DNA of 7,787 nt from Lentisphaerota bacterium (GTDB taxonomy: Bacteria; Verrucomicrobiota; Kiritimatiellia; RFP12; JAAYLN01). The first letter of the stretch is position 1; each line of letters starts with the position of its first letter. Positions 1 through 5,292 of this stretch are shown piece by piece. The notes under the pieces were generated by a model. The model was given only the letters and a program-made list of their open reading frames with translations, was not told the DNA's origin and did not search any database. The stretch covers positions 1 through 7,787 of the forward strand of contig JAAYZJ010000371.1 of NCBI GenBank assembly GCA_012514915.1, read 5' to 3'. The position numbers and the translations under genes were made by a program.

Positions 1-323
1 ACCACGCCGCGGGCATGTCCGAGAATCAGCGCGGTTTTGGCGAAGCGCGCGATGTAGACGCCCTCGATGGCCACGACATCGGGGTGATAGTCGGCCAGCA
101 CGCGCTTTAATTCGTCCTGGATGTGCACGAGGCATCCCGAAAGGGGGCGCCCCGGCGGGTTCCGCAGCACATCGTAGGCGAGGCCGCGGACACGGCCGCC
201 CCCCGCCTCCTCGACGATGCCCAGCCCGGTTCCGCGCAGCGAGGTGTCGATGCCGAGCACACGAAGGGCGCCGACGCCATCCCGTCCGGGACGGACATCC
301 GCGCCCTGGATTTCACCAGCCAA
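1..323 (-). CDS. ruvC: RuvC Holliday junction endonuclease, N-terminal part (3' end outside window)
   Basis: RuvC is the dimeric nuclease that resolves Holliday junctions with RuvAB. The visible protein contains LGIDTSLRGTGLGIVE, matching the first RuvC strand with its catalytic Asp, and VAIEGVYIARFAKTALILG, matching the segment with the second catalytic acid (Glu); the last two acidic residues lie beyond the left edge. The start is uncertain. TTG at 323-321 has GAAGAGGA nine bases upstream. TTG at 332-330 overlaps the yebC stop but has no spacing to that Shine-Dalgarno. GTG at 260-258 gives MLGIDTS, closest to family length (Asp 5, Glu 66), but lacks a ribosome site. The frame is open throughout, and an N-terminal extension of about 20 residues is implied by the TTG starts. 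It directly follows yebC, a pairing also known in Escherichia coli. The family call is firm; the start is not. Confidence 0.9.
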   Translation of the reverse strand, partial: MAGEIQGADVRPGRDGVGALRVLGIDTSLRGTGLGIVEEAGGGRVRGLAYDVLRNPPGRPLSGCLVHIQDELKRVLADYHPDVVAIEGVYIARFAKTALILGHARGV

Positions 324-328
324 AACGC

Positions 329-1093
329 TCAATCCTCTTCGGCGAGCTGCTCGGCGATCGCGTCGTCAACGTCCATGTTGTGGTAGACGTTCTGCACGTC
401 GTCGTACTCTTCGAGCATGTTGACGAACTTGTTGACGGCGCGGGCCACGGCGATGTCCGACACGGCGACCTCGGTCAGCGGCAGCAGGCCGGTCGCCTCG
501 GCGCTGGCCGTCGCGATGCCGGCCTTCTCGAGCGCCTCGCAGATCGCCGGGAAAACGCCCGGCTCGCAGAGGATCTCGAAGTTCTCGCCCTCGTTGTTGA
601 CCACATCGTCGGCCCCCGCCTCGAGGGCGATCTCCATGATGCGGTCTTCCTCGACACCCTCGGCATCGACGATGATCTGCCCCTTGCGCTCGAAGTTGCG
701 CGAGACGGCGCCGACGCTGGCGAAGTCGCTGCCGTTCTTCTTGAAAATGTTGCGGATTTCGGCGGCCGCGCGGTTCTTGTTGTCCGTCAGCGCCGCCACG
801 ATGAGGCCAACCCCACCCGCCGCGTACCCCTCGTAGGAGACCTCCTCGTAGGTGGCTCCGCCAAGCTCGCCGGTTCCCTTCTTGATCGCGCGATCGATGT
901 TGTCGCTGGGCATGTTGACGCTCTTGGCCTTCAACAGGATGTTGCGCAGCGACGCATTGGCGTTGGGATCGCCACCGCCCTGCTTGGCGATCACCATGAT
1001 TTCCTTGGCGAGCTTGCTGAAAATCCGCCCCCGCTTGGCGTCGGCGGCGCCCTTCTTATGCTTGATCGTCGCCCACTTACTATGACCACTCAT
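329..1093 (-). CDS. yebC: YebC/TACO1 family translation or transcription factor
   Basis: This 254-residue protein matches the YebC/PmpR/TACO1 family along its whole length, which is the usual length. Family signatures seen are the N-terminus MSGHSKWATIKHKKGAADAKRG with FSKLAKEI, then GGGDPNANASLR, YEGYAAGGVGLIV, LTDNKNRAAAEIR, and near the C-terminus MLEEYDDVQNVYHN. Members act in the cytoplasm; bacterial and mitochondrial relatives have been linked to translation through difficult (proline-rich) stretches, while some were described as DNA-binding regulators (PmpR). Sequence alone does not separate these roles. The ATG at 1093 has AGAGGA about seven bases upstream. An in-frame start at 1153 would add 20 non-conserved residues and overlap the upstream gene, so it was not chosen. 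It lies 11 bases after the radical SAM gene and its stop abuts ruvC, indicating one transcript. Confidence 0.95.
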   Translation of the reverse strand: MSGHSKWATIKHKKGAADAKRGRIFSKLAKEIMVIAKQGGGDPNANASLRNILLKAKSVNMPSDNIDRAIKKGTGELGGATYEEVSYEGYAAGGVGLIVAALTDNKNRAAAEIRNIFKKNGSDFASVGAVSRNFERKGQIIVDAEGVEEDRIMEIALEAGADDVVNNEGENFEILCEPGVFPAICEALEKAGIATASAEATGLLPLTEVAVSDIAVARAVNKFVNMLEEYDDVQNVYHNMDVDDAIAEQLAEED

Positions 1094-1104
1094 GCTGTGT
1101 TCCT

Positions 1105-2055
1105 CTACTGGCCGACGGCGCCTTCGCCCGCCGGCATCTCGCAACCCAACCACTCACCGGATGCAGCCGCTTGATACGGCTGGATCCATCCATTGTCAAA
1201 CCCCATCGCTTCCGCGGCATCCGTCACCCGACGGTATTCCGCCTGCGACACCGGACGGTTCCAACCGTCGCGCCTCAGCGCCAGATGCACCGGCGTGTAT
1301 TGCGACATCACGCTGATGTGGAGCTCCGTGCCGATGTGCCGGGCGATCCAGGCCAAATTATCGATGGCCTCGTCCGCGTGTCCCGGTAGAACCAGTAGGC
1401 GGCAGATGGTGCCGCGCCGCGCGATGCCGTCGTCATCGGTCTGCAAGCGCCCCAGTTCGTTCCAGAACCAAGTCAGCGCCCGGCGGGCCACCGCCACGTA
1501 CTCGCTGGCCAGGGAGGCCTTCGCGGCGGTCTCCGGGCGTGCATAACGCAGGTCGGTCAGCGCGACGTCCACCAGATCACGGTACGCATCCAAGGTGTCT
1601 ATCGATTCAAAACCGCTGGTATTGTAGACAAACGGGAGGCGGATGTCACGCGCAATCAACGGCGCGGCGGCCGCGCGGATTTGCGGCAGCCACGGGGTCG
1701 GCGAGACCAGATTCCAGTTGTGGCAGCCCCGCGCGTTCAACGCCTCCAAAATGGCGCCCAGTTGCGTCTCGGAGCGATCCTCCCCCCGGCCATCCTGGCT
1801 CCAGGGGTAGTTCTGGCAATAGCAGCAGCGCAGGGTGCAGTGGGAAAAGAACACCGTCCCCGACCCGCGGGTGCCGCTGATTGGCGGTTCCTCGCCGTAG
1901 TGGGGCCCGTGGCGGTACACGCGCGCGGCGGCTCCCGCGCCGCAGAACCCGCGCGCACCGGCCTGCCGGTCGACCCGGCATTGCCGGGGACATAGCTGGC
2001 AGCCACGCAGCGGATCATCGGGTCGAGCGGATTTCACGTCACCGTTATACGCCAT
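1105..2055 (-). CDS. PflX-like radical SAM protein (pyruvate formate-lyase activase homologue)
   Basis: This 316-residue protein belongs to the radical SAM superfamily, in the group of uncharacterised Fe-S proteins called PflX (homologues of pyruvate formate-lyase activating enzyme). CTLRCCYCQNY carries the CX3CX2C motif (Cys 73, 77, 80) that binds the SAM-cleaving 4Fe-4S cluster, preceded by GSGTVFFSH. A second cysteine set, CQLCPRQC with a later GFCG (Cys 19, 22, 26, 38), is typical of this group and may bind another metal centre. The substrate is unknown, and no pyruvate formate-lyase or other glycyl radical enzyme is visible nearby. The ATG at 2055 has GAGGG close upstream; a TTG at 2073 is in frame but weaker. 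It is the first gene of the run leading into yebC (11-base gap) and ruvC, and is divergent from the encapsulin operon. Family confident, function unknown. Confidence 0.88.
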   Translation of the reverse strand: MAYNGDVKSARPDDPLRGCQLCPRQCRVDRQAGARGFCGAGAAARVYRHGPHYGEEPPISGTRGSGTVFFSHCTLRCCYCQNYPWSQDGRGEDRSETQLGAILEALNARGCHNWNLVSPTPWLPQIRAAAAPLIARDIRLPFVYNTSGFESIDTLDAYRDLVDVALTDLRYARPETAAKASLASEYVAVARRALTWFWNELGRLQTDDDGIARRGTICRLLVLPGHADEAIDNLAWIARHIGTELHISVMSQYTPVHLALRRDGWNRPVSQAEYRRVTDAAEAMGFDNGWIQPYQAAASGEWLGCEMPAGEGAVGQ

Positions 2056-2064
2056 TCCACCCTC

Positions 2065-2081
2065 ATTTCGCAATGCGGAAT
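2065..2081. promoter_or_regulatory. Operator-like inverted repeat in the divergent control region
   Basis: ATTTCGCAATGCGGAAT is a near-perfect inverted repeat: ATT/AAT outer arms, CGCA/TGCG inner arms, one T/G mismatch and a central A. It lies nine bases upstream of the -35 box of the encapsulin operon promoter and inside the short leader of the radical SAM gene. That position suits a regulator binding site acting on either or both genes. No regulator is identified, and it does not resemble a Fur box. Confidence 0.35.
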
Positions 2082-2089
2082 TTCGTCAC

Positions 2090-2117
2090 TTGAATATCTC
2101 GGGCAGGCTGCTACAAT
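2090..2117 (+). promoter_or_regulatory. Sigma-70-type promoter of the encapsulin operon
   Basis: TTGAAT (2090-2095) and TACAAT (2112-2117) are separated by 16 bases and sit ahead of the cargo gene, whose ATG is at 2145. The start of transcription would be near 2124, giving a leader of about 20 bases that contains AGGAG (2135-2139). Four of six bases match the consensus at -35 and five of six at -10. Confidence 0.65.
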
Positions 2118-2144
2118 AAGCAATCATTTACAACAGGAGTCGTC

Positions 2145-2495
2145 ATGAGCAGTGCCTATCTGGAAAGCGGACTTTCGGAATCGGCGGCGGACATTCACCG
2201 CGCGCTGGCCAGCCTTCAGGAGGAGTTGGAGGCGGTCGATTACTATCACCAGCGCGCCGACCGCACCCAGGATGCGGCCGCCAAGGCCATTCTGCTGCAC
2301 AACCGAAATGAGGAGATCGAGCATGCGGCCATGCTGCTGGAATGGCTGCGGCGCCAGATGCCCGAATTCGACGAGGCCCTGAAGACCTATCTCTTCACGA
2401 CGGCCGAGATCACCTCGATCGAGGAATCGGCCACCGGCGGGGAAGCCCCCGCGCATGCCGACGGCACGCTGGGCATCGGCGCGCTCCGCCCGTGA
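2145..2495 (+). CDS. encFtn: Encapsulated ferritin-like protein (EncFtn), encapsulin cargo
   Basis: This 116-residue protein matches EncFtn, the ferritin-like cargo of iron-storing encapsulins, which oxidises Fe(II) so that iron can be mineralised inside the shell. EncFtn is two long helices that pair to form the ferroxidase site. The residues described for the Rhodospirillum rubrum protein (Glu 31, 32, 34, Tyr 39, Glu 62, His 65) are all present here shifted by five: Glu 26, 27, 29, Tyr 34, Glu 57 and His 60. Conserved blocks are EELEAVDYY, HNRNEEIEHAAMLLEWLRR and TYLFT. After residue 93 a flexible Gly/Ala/Glu-rich tail ends in DGTLGIGALRP, a typical encapsulin cargo-loading peptide. AGGAG lies five bases before the ATG. 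The shell gene follows 52 bases downstream on the same strand, so the pair is co-transcribed. Confidence is very high because motif spacing, tail and neighbour agree. Confidence 0.96.
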   Translation: MSSAYLESGLSESAADIHRALASLQEELEAVDYYHQRADRTQDAAAKAILLHNRNEEIEHAAMLLEWLRRQMPEFDEALKTYLFTTAEITSIEESATGGEAPAHADGTLGIGALRP

Positions 2496-2547
2496 TCCGG
2501 CGTCCCCCCCTCGCATCCAACCTTCACCCTCACACCAAGGAGTTCCC

Positions 2548-3363
2548 ATGAGCAGCATCCTTAAACGCCACCTGGCGCCCCTGAGCGAGACGACCTGGAG
2601 CATGATCGACGAACAGGCCGCCTCCGTCCTCAAAGGCAACCTCTCCGCGCGCGCGCTGGTTCCCTTCCGCGGACCGCTGGGGCTGACCGCCGCGGCCGTC
2701 AACCTCGGGTCGGTCGCAGCCGCCGGGAAATCGGACTTCGCCGGCGTCGAGTGGGGCATTCGCCAGGTGCTGCCGCTTGTCGAGGCGTTTGCGCCGTTCG
2801 CGCTCAGTCTCGAGGATCTCGAACAGGTCGAGCGCGGCGGCGTCACCCCCGACTTGCAGCCGGTCATCGCCGCGGCGCTCCGCCTGGCGATGTTCGAGGA
2901 GGGCGCCGTCTACAACGGACTGCCGCAGGCGGGGTACGCCGGCCTGCTCGGCAGCAGCCCCCACAAGCCGCTGAACCTGCCCGGCACGCCGGACGGGTTC
3001 ATCAAGACCATCGGGCAGGCCGTGCTGACCCTGCAGAAGCACAGTGTCGCCGGCCCCTACCATCTCGTCCTCGGCACGGAGGCCTACCAGACGCTGAAAC
3101 TGGCCGAGATGCAGGGGCGGCAGGCCAGCAAGTTCGTGGGCGATCTGCTGCTGGGCGGTTCGATCCGCTGGAGCCCCGTGTTCAACGCCAGCGGCGCGTT
3201 GTTCAGCGGGCGGGGCGGCGACTCGGAGCTGACCGTGGGGCAGGACTACGCGATCGGCTTCGCCGGAACCGAGGACGACACCGTCAACCTGTTCCTGATG
3301 GCCTCGTTCGCGTTCCGCGTCATCGAGCCGGCGGCGGCGATCGCTCTCGCGATGAAGGCCTAG
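2548..3363 (+). CDS. enc: Family 1 encapsulin shell protein
   Basis: This 271-residue protein aligns along its length with the Thermotoga maritima encapsulin (264 residues), an HK97-fold protein whose copies assemble into a hollow icosahedral shell. Shared blocks in order are LKRHLAPLSETTW near the N-terminus (the region that helps form the cargo-docking site), WGIRQVLPLVE, LEQVERGG, FEEGAVYNG, GPYHLVLGTEAYQTL, GGDSELTVGQDYAIGF and FAFRVIEPAAAIAL at the C-terminus. The length fits the small 60-subunit (T=1) type, which is inference. The ATG at 2548 has AAGGAG five bases upstream; an upstream in-frame ATG at 2455 lies inside the cargo gene and would add non-homologous sequence. With the ferritin-like cargo immediately upstream, the shell should form an iron-storage compartment protecting the cell from free Fe(II). 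A strong terminator follows. Confidence 0.97.
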   Translation: MSSILKRHLAPLSETTWSMIDEQAASVLKGNLSARALVPFRGPLGLTAAAVNLGSVAAAGKSDFAGVEWGIRQVLPLVEAFAPFALSLEDLEQVERGGVTPDLQPVIAAALRLAMFEEGAVYNGLPQAGYAGLLGSSPHKPLNLPGTPDGFIKTIGQAVLTLQKHSVAGPYHLVLGTEAYQTLKLAEMQGRQASKFVGDLLLGGSIRWSPVFNASGALFSGRGGDSELTVGQDYAIGFAGTEDDTVNLFLMASFAFRVIEPAAAIALAMKA

Positions 3364-3385
3364 CCGCCTCTGAACCGGTTCTGAC

Positions 3386-3421
3386 GCCGGGGCGGATCGC
3401 TTCCGCCCCGGCCTTTTTTTT
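3386..3421 (+). terminator. Intrinsic terminator of the encapsulin operon
   Basis: An 11-bp perfect stem (3386-3396 with 3402-3412, GCCGGGGCGGA against TCCGCCCCGGC) closes a five-base loop and is followed after one C by eight T residues (3414-3421). It starts 22 bases after the shell gene stop. There is no T tract on the other side, so it acts for the plus strand only. Confidence 0.93.
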
Positions 3422-3438
3422 CTTCGGGCCGCGTCCGC

Positions 3439-4119
3439 TCAAGACGCCAGAAACGCCTGCGTGCCGCCGTGAAAGAGGTACACGCCCCAGCCGATGGTGA
3501 ACAGCAGGTCGCCGTAGAGGCCATGCTCGATGCAGGAGAGCGCCAGCGAGCCCGTCCGGCGGTAGGTCCGTAGAAAGAGCAGCCCCCCGAGGAACGGGAA
3601 GCCGACCGCCCATAGATTGCCGAAGGGGAGATGGGCGAAACCGAACACCAGCGACCCGATCATCCACGAGGCGCGCGGCGACGAGAACAGCGGGGCGTAG
3701 CGCCGCTCGAACAACTGCCGGTAGAGAACCCCCTGCGGCAGCACCGAGATCAGCGGATACATGCCCATCACCAGCAACCAGAAGCGCGGCGAACTGCGTG
3801 GAAAGCGGAAGAGCCAGCCGGGACGGTGCAGCCACAGGGCGGCCGTCAGCAGCACGGCGACAACCGCGAAACGCAGCAGGATGACGCCCAGTTCGCGCCG
3901 TCGTGAATACAGCCGCCGCGGAAGCGGATCGGGCCCGGGATCCGCCCGCAGCAGGAACCAGCCCGCCAGCCCCGCGACCCAGAGCACCGGCAGGATGCCC
4001 CGGGGCGGCAGGGTGTAGAAGAGCGCGACCGGCATCAGCAGGTAGAGCGCCAGGAATTCGATCCAGCGCATCCGGCGCTCGGCGCGCCGCCAGACTCCGC
4101 CACCGTTCGGAAGCATCAT
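3439..4119 (-). CDS. CPBP-family intramembrane protein with degenerate catalytic motif
   Basis: This 226-residue, very hydrophobic protein has about six or seven likely membrane segments (roughly residues 20-37, 42-57, 77-97, 113-128, 152-164, 168-183, 200-216) and arginine-rich loops. Three blocks resemble the CPBP (CAAX protease and bacteriocin-processing, Abi) family: PQGVLYRQLFERRY at 128-141, FGFAH at 159-163 and EHGLYGD at 198-204. Active members use EExxxR, FxxxH and HxxxN/B. Here the first motif reads Q129-G130-xxx-R134, so both glutamates are absent; the FxxxH histidine (His 163) and His 199 remain. It may be a non-proteolytic member. The start ATG at 4119 overlaps the lipB stop as ATGA, implying coupled translation; a second ATG follows at once (4116). 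The stop lies 17 bases from the terminator of the convergent encapsulin operon. Any link to lipoylation is unproven. Confidence 0.75.
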   Translation of the reverse strand: MMLPNGGGVWRRAERRMRWIEFLALYLLMPVALFYTLPPRGILPVLWVAGLAGWFLLRADPGPDPLPRRLYSRRRELGVILLRFAVVAVLLTAALWLHRPGWLFRFPRSSPRFWLLVMGMYPLISVLPQGVLYRQLFERRYAPLFSSPRASWMIGSLVFGFAHLPFGNLWAVGFPFLGGLLFLRTYRRTGSLALSCIEHGLYGDLLFTIGWGVYLFHGGTQAFLAS

Positions 4120-4811
4120 GGAGGCCCTTGCGGGGGGCGCGTGGGCGCGGGCGCCAGCACGACCTCGTCATACCCGAAGACGACGCCAAAGGCCGCGACA
4201 ACCTGCTGCTTGACGATGGCCATGTCGACGGCACGGCCCAGGCTGCGGGCCAGCGAGGTGACGCCGGCGTCGGCCAGGCCGCAGGGGACGATGCCGGCGT
4301 AATCGGCCAGCCGGGTGTTGACGTTGAGGGCAAAGCCATGAGCCGTGACCTGGTGCGACACGCGGATCCCGATGGCGGCGATCTTGTCGTTGCCAACCCA
4401 GACGCCGCGGTTGCGCGCATCGCGCCCCGCCTGGGCCAGGCCGCAGGCGGCCAGGGCGCGGATGAGGCTCTCCTCGACGGCCTGGATGTAGTCCAGCACC
4501 CCCATGCCCCGCTGTGCCAGGTGAAGGATCGGATAGCCAACCAACTGGCCGGGGCCGTGGTAGGTGACATCCCCTCCCCGCGTGGTCGTCACGCAGGCGA
4601 TGCCGGCGGCGCGCAGGGCATCGGCGTCCCAGCGGATATGATCGGGTTTGGCCGAACGCCCGAGCGTATAGACGGGCGCATGTTCGAGCAGCAGCAGCGT
4701 GTCGTGGCGTGTACCGGCGCGGCGGCCGGCATGGCAGACATCCTGAAGCGCGGCCGCCGCCGCGTAGTCGACATCCGTGCCGAGGTCGCAGACTTCCAGT
4801 CGTCCCGCCAT
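4116..4811 (-). CDS. lipB: Octanoyl-[acyl-carrier-protein]:protein N-octanoyltransferase LipB
   Basis: LipB moves the octanoyl group from acyl carrier protein onto a lysine of lipoyl domains (2-oxoacid dehydrogenases, glycine cleavage H protein); LipA then inserts sulfur. The 231-residue protein has the family signatures RGGDVTYHGPGQLVGYP (78-94), NDKIAAIGIRV with catalytic Lys 143, HGFALNVNT (158-166) and GIVPCGL with catalytic Cys 177, the residue that carries the acyl intermediate. Length is normal, with a short proline-rich tail after residue 220. The ATG at 4811 has AGGAAG about seven bases upstream. It follows rpsT after 91 bases that hold a long hairpin, and overlaps the membrane protein gene by four bases. 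No lipA is present in the window. Function is secure. Confidence 0.96.
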   Translation of the reverse strand: MAGRLEVCDLGTDVDYAAAAALQDVCHAGRRAGTRHDTLLLLEHAPVYTLGRSAKPDHIRWDADALRAAGIACVTTTRGGDVTYHGPGQLVGYPILHLAQRGMGVLDYIQAVEESLIRALAACGLAQAGRDARNRGVWVGNDKIAAIGIRVSHQVTAHGFALNVNTRLADYAGIVPCGLADAGVTSLARSLGRAVDMAIVKQQVVAAFGVVFGYDEVVLAPAPTRPPQGPP

Positions 4812-4834
4812 GATGCACTTCCTATTAACGCCAC

Positions 4835-4870
4835 AAGCCGTCGGCCACGGTCAACCACGGCGGACGGCTT
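4835..4870 (-). terminator. Long intercistronic hairpin between rpsT and lipB (possible attenuator or processing site)
   Basis: In the minus-strand RNA the 36 bases 4870-4835 fold as an 8+8+4+8+8 hairpin: outer arms AAGCCGUC/GACGGCUU, inner arms CGCCGUGG/CCGUGGCC with two adjacent G-U wobbles and one C-C mismatch, and a UUGA loop. On the plus strand the wobbles become A-C mismatches, so the fold is specific to the transcribed strand. No U tract follows (GUGGCGUUAAU), so a full intrinsic terminator is unlikely. It could trim or stabilise the rpsT message, or partly reduce read-through into lipB. Confidence 0.45.
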
Positions 4871-4902
4871 AGCGGTTCGAAGCCCGGCGAAAGGCCAGGG
4901 AA

Positions 4903-5172
4903 CTACTGGCTGATCGAGGCCAGACGCTGGGCCATGCGGGCCTTGCGGCGATCCGCCGTGTTGCGCTTGATGATGCCGCGCTTGGCGGCCTTGTCCAGCG
5001 TCGACACATACTCGGCCATCACCTTGGCGGCGGCGGCGGGATCCGCGCCCTTGACAACCCCTTCAAACGCCTTGCGGCGCTGCGTGCTGACCTTGCTCAG
5101 CACGGCACGGTTGTTGGCGCGGCGCTTGATCGACTGCCTGGCGCGCTTTTCTGCACTTTTGATGTTCGGCAT
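4903..5172 (-). CDS. rpsT: 30S ribosomal protein S20
   Basis: This 89-residue basic protein is ribosomal protein S20, which binds 16S rRNA in the body of the small subunit and stabilises its folding. It shows the family pattern: N-terminus MPNIKSAEKRARQSIKRRANN, a helical Lys/Arg-rich body, and the C-terminal block DKAAKRGIIKRNTADRRKARM. Length is typical. The ATG at 5172 gives the normal N-terminus, with AGGAG about nine bases upstream; an earlier in-frame start at 5196 would add eight non-family residues. A strong promoter lies 43-71 bases upstream. lipB and the membrane protein gene follow on the same strand, probably partly co-transcribed through the hairpin at 4835-4870. Confidence 0.97.
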   Translation of the reverse strand: MPNIKSAEKRARQSIKRRANNRAVLSKVSTQRRKAFEGVVKGADPAAAAKVMAEYVSTLDKAAKRGIIKRNTADRRKARMAQRLASISQ

Positions 5173-5214
5173 TAAAACCTGCTCCTGTAGATCCAATCAT
5201 CGGAAACGGGCGGC

Positions 5215-5243
5215 ATCATACCAAGGCGCCGCCTGCGGGACAA
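5215..5243 (-). promoter_or_regulatory. Sigma-70-type promoter of rpsT
   Basis: On the minus strand, TTGTCC (5243-5238) and TATGAT (5220-5215) are spaced by exactly 17 bases, with four and five matches to consensus. Transcription would begin near 5208, giving a leader of about 36 bases before the rpsT ATG at 5172. The location between the end of the secreted-protein gene and rpsT fits a separate transcription unit. Confidence 0.7.
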
Positions 5244-5292
5244 GATTAAAAGGGAGCACGACCAACGACCATTACCATGCGACGGCGCCGTC

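Noticed and set aside
380..1174. Long plus-strand open frame antisense to yebC
   Set aside because: The opposite strand encodes a full, family-matching YebC; this frame is a shadow caused by high GC and gives no recognisable protein.
2093..2123. Leftward promoter for the radical SAM gene (TTGCTT and GATATT)
   Set aside because: Spacing of 19 bases and modest matches make it too weak to list as a feature, though a promoter is expected there.
2124..2867. Minus-strand open frame antisense to the encapsulin operon
   Set aside because: It covers the start of two confident genes and its promoter, has low-complexity Arg/Gly composition and no ribosome site of note.
3320..4570. 416-codon minus-strand open frame through lipB and the CPBP gene
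   Set aside because: It crosses both real genes in another frame and the terminator; its translation is Ala/Arg/Pro/Ser-rich with no motifs.
4822..4854. Separate promoter for lipB (TTGACC with TAATAG)
   Set aside because: Spacing is 21 bases and both boxes fall in or beside the hairpin; co-transcription from rpsT is simpler.
3903..4913. 336-codon plus-strand open frame antisense to lipB
   Set aside because: LipB on the opposite strand has intact catalytic motifs; this frame is an antisense shadow.
5281..5292. GACGGCGCCGTC palindrome right after the secreted-protein stop, considered as a terminator
   Set aside because: It can only form a 4-bp hairpin with a 4-base loop and has no T tract behind it; probably a chance GC palindrome.
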